Assembly (NCBI GenBank): GCA_002371825.1
Contig: DFHF01000068.1
Coordinates: 1 to 15,613, forward strand
Length of the DNA: 15,613 nt
Reading direction: 5' to 3'
From: Ruminococcus flavefaciens
GTDB taxonomy: Bacteria; Bacillota; Clostridia; Oscillospirales; Ruminococcaceae
Below the pieces are notes generated by a model. The model searched no databases. It worked only from the letters and a program-made list of their open reading frames with translations, and had not been told where the DNA came from. The number at the start of each line of letters is the position of its first letter. Within the stretch, counting starts at the first letter, position 1. Of this stretch, positions 1-6,880 are shown piece after piece. Both the position numbers and the translations under genes were made by a program.

Positions 1-642
1 TGCGTACCTTTCACAAACCTTGAGACAGCTATCAACACAACTGCCGGCAGCAACGTAAAGATCGGTGCTGAGAACGTTCACTTCGAGAAGAGAGGCGCTT
101 TCACAGGCGAGATCTCCGCTGATATGCTCACAGAGCTCGGCGTTGAGTACGTTGTTATCGGTCACAGCGAGAGAAGACAGTACTTCGGTGAGACTGACGA
201 GACTGTAAACAAGAGAACTATCGCTGCTCTCGAGGCAGGTCTCAAGCCTATCGTTTGCGTTGGCGAGCTCAAGTGGGAGCGTGAGTGCAACATCACTGAG
301 GAAGTTATCGCTCGTCAGATCAAGCTTGATCTCTGGTCACTTACAGCTGAGCAGGTAAAGAACGTTGTTATCGCTTACGAGCCTGTATGGGCTATCGGTA
401 CAGGTCTTACAGCTACTCCCGATCAGGCTGAGGAAGTTTGCGGATTCATCCGTGCACAGCTTGCTAAGCTCTTCGATCAGGCTACTGCTGACGCTGTAAC
501 AATCCAGTACGGCGGTTCTATGAACGCTAAGAACTGCGCTGAGCTTCTTGCTAAGCCTAACATCGACGGAGGTCTTATCGGCGGTGCTTCACTGAAGGCT
601 GAGGACTTCAACGTTATCGTTCAGGCTGCTGTTGAGGGCTGA
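1..642 (+). CDS. tpiA: Triosephosphate isomerase, 5'-truncated by the window edge
   Basis: Interconverts dihydroxyacetone phosphate and glyceraldehyde 3-phosphate in cytoplasmic glycolysis. The reading frame is open from base 1 and gives 213 residues. About 40 N-terminal residues of a typical 250-residue enzyme, including the N-terminal Asn/Lys active-site residues, lie outside the window. Visible catalytic landmarks are GHSERR (electrophilic His at fragment residue 55), AYEPVWAIGTG (catalytic Glu at fragment residue 127, followed by the mobile loop 6) and the phosphate-binding stretches YGGSM and GGLIGGASL near the C-terminus. Codon choice is strongly biased (GCT, CTT/CTC, AAG, GAG), as in gpmI and eno, which fits high expression. 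gpmI follows 66 bp downstream on the same strand with only a hairpin between them, so the two are probably co-transcribed. The identity is secure; the true start is not visible. Confidence 0.97.
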   Translation, partial: CVPFTNLETAINTTAGSNVKIGAENVHFEKRGAFTGEISADMLTELGVEYVVIGHSERRQYFGETDETVNKRTIAALEAGLKPIVCVGELKWERECNITEEVIARQIKLDLWSLTAEQVKNVVIAYEPVWAIGTGLTATPDQAEEVCGFIRAQLAKLFDQATADAVTIQYGGSMNAKNCAELLAKPNIDGGLIGGASLKAEDFNVIVQAAVEG

Positions 643-665
643 GTTCAAACAATATAAGATGATGC

Positions 666-685
666 GGGCGGATGTTAGTCCGCCC
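666..685 (+). promoter_or_regulatory. Intercistronic hairpin between tpiA and gpmI
   Basis: A perfect 7-bp stem, GGGCGGA/TCCGCCC, encloses the loop TGTTAG. Only four T residues follow, after a CGAC spacer, so it is a poor intrinsic terminator. It more likely stabilises mRNA or partly attenuates transcription between the two glycolytic genes. The gpmI ribosome binding site AAAGGA (695-700) lies just downstream. Confidence 0.5.
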
Positions 686-708
686 CGACTTTTGAAAGGA
701 TAATTAAT

Positions 709-2229
709 ATGTCAAAAAAACCCGTAGCACTTATAATCATGGACGGATACGGCTACAATCCCGATACCTATGGCAACGCTATCGCTGCTGCAAAGAAGCC
801 GAATCTGGATAAATACATGGAGACCTGCCCCCACACTATCATCGGCGCAAGCGGACTTGATGTCGGTCTTCCTGATGGTCAGATGGGCAACTCTGAGGTA
901 GGACATACAAATATTGGTGCAGGCCGTATCGTTTATCAGATGCTGGTAAAGATATCAAAGGATATCAAGGACGGTACATTCTTCAATAACGAGGCTATCC
1001 TCGGCGCAATGAATAACTGCAAGGCTAAGGGAAGCGCTCTTCACCTTATGGGACTTCTCTCTCCCGGCGGTGTTCACAGCCATATGGAGCACCTCTACGG
1101 TATCGTTGAAATGGCTAAGAAGAACGGCCTTGACAAGGTATACATCCACGCTTTCCTAGACGGAAGAGATGTTCCTCCGTCATCTGCTGCTGATTACATG
1201 GCAGAGGCTGTTGCAGAGCTGGACAAGATAGGTCTTGGCAAGATAGCTACTATCTCCGGACGTTTCTATGCTATGGACAGAGATAATGCCTGGGACCGTG
1301 TTGAAAAGGCTTATGCAGCTCTCGTTTACGGCGAGGGTGTCAAGGAGTCTGACCCTGTACAGGCTATAAAGAACTCCTATGCCAACGAGGTAACAGACGA
1401 GTTCGTGCTGCCTACAGTTATCGAGGGCGGCGCTCAGATAAAGGCTGATGACAGCGTTATCTTCTTCAATTTCCGTCCTGACCGTGCAAGACAGATAACA
1501 CGTTCCTTCGTTGACCCTGATTTCACAGGCTTCGAGAGAAAGAACGGCTTCTTCCCTGTAAACTTCGTTTGCATGGCTCAGTATGATGCTACAATGCCTA
1601 ATGTATCAGTTGCATATCCTCCGGAGCAGCTCACCATGACAATGGGCGAGTACCTTGCTAAGCTTGGCAAGACACAGCTCCGTATCGCCGAGACACAGAA
1701 GTATGCTCACGTTACATTCTTCTTCAACGGCGGCGAGGAGAAGCAGTTTGAGGGTGAGGACCGTATCCTCATCAAGTCACCTGATGTTCCTACATTTGAC
1801 CTTAAGCCTGAGATGAGCGCTTATGAGGTTTGCGACGCTGTTTGCGAGGCTATCGAGGCTGACAAGTATGATGTTATCATCCTCAACTACGCTAACTGCG
1901 ACATGGTAGGTCACACAGGTATCTTTGATGCTGCTGTAAAGGCTGTTGAAGCTACAGACGAGTGTGTAGGCCGTATGGTTGACGCTATCCTTGCTAAGGG
2001 CGGCGCAGCTCTTATTACTGCTGACCACGGAAACGCTGATAAGATGATGGAGCCTGACGGCAGTCCTTTCACTGCACACACCACAAATCCTGTACCGCTT
2101 ATCGCTGTAGGAGTTGAGGGCGAGCTTATCGAAGGCGGCGTTCTTGCAGACCTTGCACCTACAATGCTGGATATAATGGGAGTTCCTCAGCCTGAGGAAA
2201 TGACAGGAAAGTCACTCCTTAAGAAGTAA
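709..2229 (+). CDS. gpmI: 2,3-bisphosphoglycerate-independent phosphoglycerate mutase
   Basis: Converts 3-phosphoglycerate to 2-phosphoglycerate in the cytoplasm, through a phosphoserine intermediate and two bound Mn2+ ions. The 506-residue length is normal for iPGM. The N-terminal LIIMDGYG carries the first metal-binding Asp (residue 12). GNSEVGHTNIGAGR holds the nucleophile Ser62. HAFLDGRDVPP, SGRFYAMDRDNAWDR and FNFRPDRARQ form the substrate-binding insert. NYANCDMVGHTG and ITADHGNAD supply the remaining metal ligands of the alkaline-phosphatase-like fold. The start is supported by AAAGGA at 695-700. It probably shares a transcript with tpiA and is closed by the terminator at 2251-2289. 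eno, the next pathway step, lies 12.6 kb downstream in this window. Confidence 0.98.
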   Translation: MSKKPVALIIMDGYGYNPDTYGNAIAAAKKPNLDKYMETCPHTIIGASGLDVGLPDGQMGNSEVGHTNIGAGRIVYQMLVKISKDIKDGTFFNNEAILGAMNNCKAKGSALHLMGLLSPGGVHSHMEHLYGIVEMAKKNGLDKVYIHAFLDGRDVPPSSAADYMAEAVAELDKIGLGKIATISGRFYAMDRDNAWDRVEKAYAALVYGEGVKESDPVQAIKNSYANEVTDEFVLPTVIEGGAQIKADDSVIFFNFRPDRARQITRSFVDPDFTGFERKNGFFPVNFVCMAQYDATMPNVSVAYPPEQLTMTMGEYLAKLGKTQLRIAETQKYAHVTFFFNGGEEKQFEGEDRILIKSPDVPTFDLKPEMSAYEVCDAVCEAIEADKYDVIILNYANCDMVGHTGIFDAAVKAVEATDECVGRMVDAILAKGGAALITADHGNADKMMEPDGSPFTAHTTNPVPLIAVGVEGELIEGGVLADLAPTMLDIMGVPQPEEMTGKSLLKK

Positions 2230-2250
2230 TATTTACGAAAAATAATCCTT

Positions 2251-2289
2251 GCTCCGGATAGCTGAAAAGGCCTTCCGGAGCTGTTTTTT
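2251..2289 (+). terminator. Rho-independent terminator after gpmI
   Basis: An 8-bp perfect stem, GCTCCGGA (2251-2258) with TCCGGAGC (2274-2281), is followed by TG and a run of six T (2284-2289). It sits 22 bp after the gpmI stop and ends the tpiA-gpmI transcript. Confidence 0.9.
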
Positions 2290-2297
2290 ATTTGTTT

Positions 2298-2376
2298 GTT
2301 AGCTCTGGTTAACTTTAGCCTATATGCGGATCATATAAGGGGATATTATAAAATAATATTGTTAGTAAATAATAAC
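2298..2376. promoter_or_regulatory. Two degenerate GTTAG-N6-CTAAC sites
   Basis: Two 16-bp sequences match GTTAG-N6-CTAAC with one mismatch each: 2298-2313 (GTTAG CTCTGG TTAAC) and 2361-2376 (GTTAG TAAATA ATAAC). Both lie upstream of the promoter at 2436-2465. The exact copies are at 2519-2534, 2553-2568 and 14698-14713. I see nothing else convincing in 2314-2423, which is AT-rich and has no credible gene. Confidence 0.4.
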
Positions 2377-2423
2377 AAATTTGCTGATGAAACATAGGAC
2401 AGTGTGCCAAGAAGTACCGAAAT

Positions 2424-2465
2424 TCTGACGTCAGATTGACAGTGCAAGGAACTTTGTGATAAAAT
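2424..2465 (+). promoter_or_regulatory. Promoter of the surface-protein gene with an abutting palindrome
   Basis: The -35 is TTGACA (2436-2441) and the -10 is TAAAAT (2460-2465), with an 18-bp spacer. This predicts transcription from about 2472 and a leader of roughly 155 nt before the gene at 2629. A perfect 12-bp palindrome, TCTGACGTCAGA (2424-2435), ends on the base just before the -35 and is well placed for a regulator to contact RNA polymerase or block it. Confidence 0.65.
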
Positions 2466-2483
2466 TATTAATGTGAGTAAAAG

Positions 2484-2511
2484 TCCTGAGGCCGAAAGGC
2501 CTTTTTAAGGA
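2484..2511 (+). promoter_or_regulatory. Attenuator-like hairpin in the surface-protein leader
   Basis: AGGCC-GAAA-GGCCT (2489-2502) is a five-pair stem with a GNRA tetraloop, followed directly by four more T residues and then A. An outer TCCT (2484-2487)/AGGA (2508-2511) pairing can enclose it. It begins about 15 nt after the predicted transcription start, so it could act as a weak terminator or attenuator. Confidence 0.45.
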
Positions 2512-2518
2512 GCTTAGG

Positions 2519-2568
2519 GTTAGATTTATCTAACTTTAATTTTTAAATTAATGTTAGATTTTTCTAAC
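2519..2568. promoter_or_regulatory. Tandem pair of GTTAG-N6-CTAAC inverted repeats
   Basis: Two 16-bp inverted repeats lie 34 bp apart centre to centre: GTTAGATTTATCTAAC (2519-2534) and GTTAGATTTTTCTAAC (2553-2568). The half-site resembles the TTAG/CTAA core of DtxR/MntR/IdeR-type metal-responsive operators. A third exact match to the pattern lies at the predicted transcription start of eno (14698-14713). Both copies are downstream of the predicted start, so roadblock repression, a second promoter between them, or a role as small RNA stem-loops (six pairs, four-base loop) are all possible. The bound factor is unknown. Confidence 0.6.
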
Positions 2569-2596
2569 GGCTGTACCGGCACATCGGTCTTCAGCC
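2569..2596 (+). promoter_or_regulatory. Leader stem-loop just upstream of the surface-protein ribosome binding site
   Basis: GGCTG (2569-2573) pairs with CAGCC (2592-2596), and the inner ACCG (2575-2578) pairs with CGGT (2585-2588) around a GCACAT loop. It starts one base after the second inverted repeat and ends 18 nt before the AAGGAG at 2615-2620, so it may affect ribosome access or mRNA stability. Confidence 0.45.
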
Positions 2597-2628
2597 TGCT
2601 CAATAATTTATAATAAGGAGTAATTCTA

Positions 2629-4107
2629 ATGAAAAAGATCAAGTCACTCATCAGTGTAACAGCTTGTGCAGCCGCAGCGCTTTCAGTTATCCCGTTTTCA
2701 GCAAGCGCAGAGGGCAATGACAAAATATATGGTACAATGAACATCCCCTATGCTGATTTTTATGCAGCAGAGATCGAAAATGCATATGAGGTAGATGCAG
2801 TATCCTCAGCAACAGCAAGCAAGTGGAGCATGAATGAGCCCGGAAAGCTTGTTGCAGGTACTTACAACGACGGAAACGGAACTATCCTCGGTGTTAATTT
2901 CCCTGTTGAGATCAACGCTTCTGATGCTGCTGCCCTCACAGAGAAGTACGGCTTTACAGCTTCTGATTCAAAGCCTGCTGCATACAAGGAAGTAACACTT
3001 TCAGGCGATTCTCTCAACGTTTCTAAGGTCGTTGACACAAACGGCGAGCAGAATGTTGACGGCTCTGCAGCTGTATCAACTGATACAAGATACGGCGATT
3101 ATCAGCTTAATGTTAAGGGCTTCCCTGAGGGAGACCTCTACGGTGTTATCGTAAACACAAAGAGCGGTGAGAAGTATGCACTTCGTCACCTTGAAAATAT
3201 CTGGAGAAACGGTGCTATCTCATGGTCTGCCGGTATAAAGACAACTGAGGTACACGGAAATACTCTCAGCTACGAGGATTACGCAGATTCAATGGGCAAG
3301 ACAGTTACATCTGTTACATTCATCACACTTGACGGTGTTACAACAGTAAATGTTGGCGAGCAGTACCTTCCTGTAAAGTTTGAGGGCGAGGTAAAGGCTG
3401 CTGATGCTGCTGCCGGTACAGGCAAGACATCTCTTGAATTCACTGGTTTCCCTGCTGATTATCAGAAGAAGATAGATGCAGGCGAGGGCTTCACAGCTAC
3501 TGAGACAGAGATAAGCTATACCAATGCAAAGCCCGGTGCTTACACAGTTAAAGTAACAGACGGTTCCGGAAAGTATGCTGCTGTATCAGGATCATACACA
3601 CTTACATCAGCTGATATCCCTGTAAAATATGAGGATGGAAAGCTTGTTGCAGCAGACGGCTTCTCAGCTGACGATGCAGCAAACTTCATCAAGAATATCT
3701 CAGCAGTTGAAGTAAACGGCAATAAGTTCTCTGCAACAGGAAGAGGCGGAGTAAAGGTATTTGACGAGGAAGGCACTATCAACTTTGAAGCTGCTGGCCG
3801 TGAAGGAAATGTATTTGACGGCAGCGGAGATTATGCTGTAGTTGTAACTGCAACAGGATATACTGCTCCTTATGTATTCTCAATTAAGCCTGTTGAGGAG
3901 ACTCCTGAAGTAACAAAGGCTCCCGCAGCTTCTTCCAACAAAACAACTACAACAACTACTACTACAAAGAAGGCAGCTGGTTCAACCACAAAGAAGGCTG
4001 CAGCAACTGACAGCCCTAAGACAGGTGTAGCAGGAGTTGCAGCTCCCGCAGCAATCCTTGCACTTGCCGGAACAGCAGCTATCGCATTCAGAAAGAAGAA
4101 CGACTGA
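2629..4107 (+). CDS. Sortase-type surface protein with Tp47-like domains
   Basis: Predicted secreted, wall-attached protein of 492 residues. A signal peptide covers about residues 1-27, cleaved after SASA. The stretch YGTMNIPYADFYAAEI (34-49), followed by VDAVSSATAS (55-64), resembles the start of the Treponema 47-kDa (Tp47) lipoprotein family; RNGAISWSAG (193-202) and GDYAVVVTATGY (400-411) also fit it. Two or three beta-rich segments fill 70-420. A Thr/Lys linker (about 425-460) leads to the sorting signal DSPKTG (461-466), a hydrophobic helix and the tail RKKND. Family assignment is from memory of Tp47 and is moderate. DAVSSAT differs from the flavinylation motif DxxSGAT only at the Gly, and the neighbours are flavin proteins, so a redox or cofactor role is plausible but inferred. 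AAGGAG at 2615-2620 sets the start. Confidence 0.75.
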   Translation: MKKIKSLISVTACAAAALSVIPFSASAEGNDKIYGTMNIPYADFYAAEIENAYEVDAVSSATASKWSMNEPGKLVAGTYNDGNGTILGVNFPVEINASDAAALTEKYGFTASDSKPAAYKEVTLSGDSLNVSKVVDTNGEQNVDGSAAVSTDTRYGDYQLNVKGFPEGDLYGVIVNTKSGEKYALRHLENIWRNGAISWSAGIKTTEVHGNTLSYEDYADSMGKTVTSVTFITLDGVTTVNVGEQYLPVKFEGEVKAADAAAGTGKTSLEFTGFPADYQKKIDAGEGFTATETEISYTNAKPGAYTVKVTDGSGKYAAVSGSYTLTSADIPVKYEDGKLVAADGFSADDAANFIKNISAVEVNGNKFSATGRGGVKVFDEEGTINFEAAGREGNVFDGSGDYAVVVTATGYTAPYVFSIKPVEETPEVTKAPAASSNKTTTTTTTTKKAAGSTTKKAAATDSPKTGVAGVAAPAAILALAGTAAIAFRKKND

Positions 4108-4138
4108 ACACAAGACAGATAATTTGAATTGACATATC

Positions 4139-4170
4139 TGACCCCTGCAGCATTATTGCTTCAGGGGTCA
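4139..4170 (+). promoter_or_regulatory. Strong hairpin between the surface-protein and FMN-protein genes
   Basis: TGACCCCTG (4139-4147) pairs perfectly with CAGGGGTCA (4162-4170), with a further AGC/GCT pairing inside and an ATTATT loop. No T-run follows, so it does not look like an intrinsic terminator. It probably protects or processes the mRNA and could set different levels for the two proteins. It also argues against the in-frame TTG at 4129 as a translation start. Confidence 0.6.
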
Positions 4171-4194
4171 AATACTGATGAAAGGATGATGGAT

Positions 4195-5601
4195 ATGCTA
4201 TCTCTCATAGCAATGGCAGCTGCCTTGCTGATCGCATTTTTCCTCGATAAACCACTTAAAAAGCGGCCTGAGATATTCTACATTGCCGCCGCTTTAGTGA
4301 CTGCTGCGGTCACGATAATAATGCAGCTTGACTCCAAAGGCTATATTGATGTTGGAAATGGATTTGTAAAAGACTATATCCTCGGATTGTTCTACAGAGG
4401 CGCTCTTGGAGGCGCATTATGGATCGTAGTAATGTGGGCAGGAGCTCTTCCTAACGGCTCTGCTCCGATAAAAAAGCTCATGCCTGTCCGCGGCGAGCTT
4501 TCAATATTTGCAGCGATTCTCAGCTTGTCTCATGTAATTACTTTTGGCATACAGTACATCTCCAACGCCGTTAATGATAAAGTAGGCACTGGCGATGCTT
4601 TCCGTGACTTTGTTATTGTCAGCATATTGGGAATAGTAATGGTGCTCATTATGGTCCCTCTGACTGTAATGTCATTCAAGAAGATACGCAAGAAAATGAA
4701 CCCTAAGATGTGGAAAAAGATACAGCGTACAGCCTATGTATTCTATGCTTTCCTCTATCTCCATATACTTGTGCTTTATATTCCGAAGGCTCAGAAGGGC
4801 CGTGAGGGATTCTTCCTCAGCGTTATCTACTACAGCATAGTTTTCATCGGTTATGCAGTGTTCAGGCTGAGAAAGGTATATCTCGCCAAGAAAAAGCCGG
4901 AATCAAAGCTTGTGACGAACGGTGTCTGTGCCTGTGCGATAATCATTCCCGTAGTGCTCTGCGGATTTGTTTCAAGGAACACCGGTGATAACAATGAAAT
5001 GATAACAGCAACTAAGGACAAGCCTGCTACGTTCACATTTGAAGCTCCTACAGAGTCAGGCAAGCCGGCAGAGGAGAGTACTACTGAAAGTACCACCGAA
5101 AATAAGTCTGATGACAAGAAGACTGATGATAAGGAGAAAACTACGACTACCGCTGTAACTACTACAGGTACAGGAACTACTGTGACAACAGTCACTACAG
5201 CTGTAAGTGAGAATGCAGCTGAGGAAAAGGATGAACCTGAGGAGAATAACGAGCAGCCCGAAGAACCGGAGCCTGTACAGGAGGAGCCTCAGCAGCAGGA
5301 ACCTCAGGCAGAGCCGGAGCCCACATACAAGTACAAGAATGGTACATATGAGGGAACTGCTTACGGCTATGCAGGTGATGTTCATGTATCTATTACTATC
5401 GAGAACGACTATATCACAGGCTTCTCAGCCTATGCAGACGATGATGACCCTGAGTATTTCAGTGACGCTATGCAGCACGTCATACCTCAGATACAGAGCA
5501 GCATGAGTGCAGACGGGATAGACTCCTGCTCAGGAGCAACATACAGCTCCGGCGGAATTATCGAAGCAAGCCGTGATGCCCTCAGCAAGGCGCTGAACTG
5601 A
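4195..5601 (+). CDS. Ferric-reductase-like haem membrane protein fused to an FMN-binding domain
   Basis: Predicted transmembrane electron carrier of 468 residues. The N-terminal half has about six membrane helices. Two contain likely haem-ligand histidines, VRGELSIFAAILSLSHV (His113) and KIQRTAYVFYAFLYLHIL (His190), the pattern of ferric-reductase-like (FRD/YedZ-type) domains. A final helix (about 240-258) leads to an extracytoplasmic Thr-rich then Glu/Pro/Gln-rich linker (about 270-376). The C-terminal FMN-binding domain (about 379-468) contains SCSGATYSS, in which Thr449 fits the ApbE-dependent covalent FMN site. ApbE is encoded next door. I infer that haem b in the membrane passes electrons to an external flavin. 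Start choice: AAAGG (4181-4185) lies 9 nt before the ATG at 4195. The TTG at 4129 would fall upstream of a hairpin and has no binding site. ATGs at 4186 and 4189 are too close. Confidence 0.85.
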   Translation: MLSLIAMAAALLIAFFLDKPLKKRPEIFYIAAALVTAAVTIIMQLDSKGYIDVGNGFVKDYILGLFYRGALGGALWIVVMWAGALPNGSAPIKKLMPVRGELSIFAAILSLSHVITFGIQYISNAVNDKVGTGDAFRDFVIVSILGIVMVLIMVPLTVMSFKKIRKKMNPKMWKKIQRTAYVFYAFLYLHILVLYIPKAQKGREGFFLSVIYYSIVFIGYAVFRLRKVYLAKKKPESKLVTNGVCACAIIIPVVLCGFVSRNTGDNNEMITATKDKPATFTFEAPTESGKPAEESTTESTTENKSDDKKTDDKEKTTTTAVTTTGTGTTVTTVTTAVSENAAEEKDEPEENNEQPEEPEPVQEEPQQQEPQAEPEPTYKYKNGTYEGTAYGYAGDVHVSITIENDYITGFSAYADDDDPEYFSDAMQHVIPQIQSSMSADGIDSCSGATYSSGGIIEASRDALSKALN

Positions 5602-5615
5602 TAAAAAGCATCCAC

Positions 5616-5653
5616 CACCGCAGCAGCATATTCTGCTGCGGTGAAGCTGTTTT
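5616..5653 (+). terminator. Probable terminator after the FMN-binding membrane protein
   Basis: A perfect 11-bp stem, CACCGCAGCAG (5616-5626) with CTGCTGCGGTG (5633-5643), has a CATATT loop. The downstream tract is weak (AAGCTG then TTTT), so termination may be partial. It separates this gene from apbE, which has its own promoter. Confidence 0.6.
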
Positions 5654-5718
5654 ATGAAGCAGAGATCAACGTTTTCACTTCAGAGTGTGGAAAAATGCGT
5701 CATCATTCTATGTGTTTC

Positions 5719-5747
5719 TTGCTTTATTGCGTAAAATATGGTATAAT
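5719..5747 (+). promoter_or_regulatory. Promoter of the apbE operon
   Basis: The -35 is TTGCTT (5719-5724), the spacer is 17 bp, and the -10 is the consensus TATAAT (5742-5747). Transcription would start near 5754, leaving a leader of about 77 nt before apbE. I see no gene in 5654-5718. Confidence 0.75.
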
Positions 5748-5757
5748 CTATAGGCGG

Positions 5758-5803
5758 CCGCCGCAGTTTCTGGTGTATCTGCAATGTACACTCTGTGCGG
5801 CGG
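5758..5803 (+). promoter_or_regulatory. Structured leader of the apbE operon
   Basis: CCGCCGC (5758-5764) pairs with GCGGCGG (5797-5803), and an inner GTGTA (5773-5777) pairs with TACAC (5787-5791). An alternative fold exists, because 5753-5762 (GGCGGCCGCC) is self-complementary. It occupies most of the predicted leader and ends 16 nt before the GGGAG at 5820-5824. It does not resemble an FMN riboswitch. Confidence 0.5.
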
Positions 5804-5830
5804 TGTCTATACAGATCTTGGGAGAATCAT

Positions 5831-6880
5831 ATGTTCAGAAATTATATAAAAATGGCAGCCTGCGGTACTGCGGCTGCAATACTTCTGACCGGCTGCGGAA
5901 AAGAAAGCAGCAGTTCAGGCTCCGGCAGCGAAAGCTCTTCAAATCGGGATATTTTTGCTATGGATACTTTTATGACCCTCAAGGCCTACGGTGACAATGC
6001 TGATGAGGCTCTTGACGATGCTGTAGAGAGAGTTTACAGCCTTGAGGAGACACTTTCCGTTACTGCTGAAAACAGTGACATCTGGAGGATAGACCATGCT
6101 TCCGGAAAAGCAACTGAGGTCAGCGATGACACCATAACTATCCTTAAAAAGGCTGAGGAGATATCTGAGGAGACATCCGGTGCACTGAATATATGCCTTT
6201 ATCCTGTGCTTTCAGCATGGGGCTTCACCACCGGAGAATACCGCATCCCCTCTGATGAGGAGCTTGACGGTCTGCTGAAAAATACAGACAGCAGCAGGAT
6301 ATCAGTCAGCGGGAATACTGTCACTCTGCCGGAGGATTATCAGATAGACCTTGGCGCCCTTGCAAAGGGTTATACAAGTGATACCATCGTTGAAGTCATG
6401 CGTGAGCACGGTGTGGATTCGGCAATAGTCAGTCTGGGTGGAAATGTACAGGCTCTCGGCAAAAAGCCGGACGGCTCTCTGTGGAAGGTAGCTGTCCGTG
6501 ACCCTTTTGCTCCGGATACCGATATGTGTGTGGTGGAGGTAGGAGAGAAGGCTGTTATAACCTCAGGAAATTATGAGAGATTCTTTACCGGTGAGGACGG
6601 GAAAAACTACTGGCATATCATGGACGGTAAAGACGGTCATCCTGCTGATAACGGAGTTGTTTCGGTCACAATTATAGGTGACAGCGGACTTGAAAGTGAT
6701 GCACTTTCTACTGCACTCTTCGTAAAGGGATATCCTGAGGCCTGTGACGTTTGGCGGAATGATCCTGATTTCGATATGATACTGGTGACTGATGATAAGA
6801 AGATATACTATACAGAGGGCCTTGAGGGAAGCTTTCAGAATATAAGCTCCATGCCTGCGGAGGTGATCTCTCTTGCCTAA
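5831..6880 (+). CDS. apbE: ApbE-family FAD:protein FMN transferase (lipoprotein)
   Basis: Transfers FMN from FAD through a phosphoester bond to a Thr/Ser in extracytoplasmic flavoproteins; needs Mg2+. It has 349 residues, with a lipoprotein signal peptide ending in LLTGC (lipobox, Cys about residue 23) and then a Ser/Gly-rich tether, so it should sit on the outer face of the membrane. Family landmarks are MDTFMTLKAYG, the DLGALAKGY segment, SLGGNVQALG, TSGNYERFF and the C-terminal WHIMDGKDGHPADNG and SDALSTALFV metal/FAD regions. The substrate is probably the FMN-binding protein encoded just upstream. The start at 5831 is set by GGGAG at 5820-5824; the upstream in-frame ATG at 5795 lies in the leader stem and would put charged residues before the signal peptide. 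It overlaps the next gene by 8 bp, so translation is probably coupled. Confidence 0.93.
   Translation: MFRNYIKMAACGTAAAILLTGCGKESSSSGSGSESSSNRDIFAMDTFMTLKAYGDNADEALDDAVERVYSLEETLSVTAENSDIWRIDHASGKATEVSDDTITILKKAEEISEETSGALNICLYPVLSAWGFTTGEYRIPSDEELDGLLKNTDSSRISVSGNTVTLPEDYQIDLGALAKGYTSDTIVEVMREHGVDSAIVSLGGNVQALGKKPDGSLWKVAVRDPFAPDTDMCVVEVGEKAVITSGNYERFFTGEDGKNYWHIMDGKDGHPADNGVVSVTIIGDSGLESDALSTALFVKGYPEACDVWRNDPDFDMILVTDDKKIYYTEGLEGSFQNISSMPAEVISLA

Noticed and set aside
4129..4194. Upstream TTG start for the FMN-binding membrane protein
   Set aside because: No ribosome binding site precedes it and the segment is occupied by a strong RNA hairpin; ATG at 4195 has AAAGG at proper distance.
5100..5215. 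ACT/GTA-rich stretch as a possible CRISPR or tandem DNA repeat
   Set aside because: It encodes the in-frame Thr-rich linker; there is no regular repeat-spacer pattern.
4851..5385. Long reverse-strand open frames opposite the FMN-protein linker
   Set aside because: They are shadows of the repetitive Thr/Glu/Pro-rich linker: low complexity, no start signals and fully inside a convincing gene.
5754..5830. FMN riboswitch in front of apbE
   Set aside because: The leader of about 77 nt is too short and lacks the conserved multi-helix junction sequences of that class.
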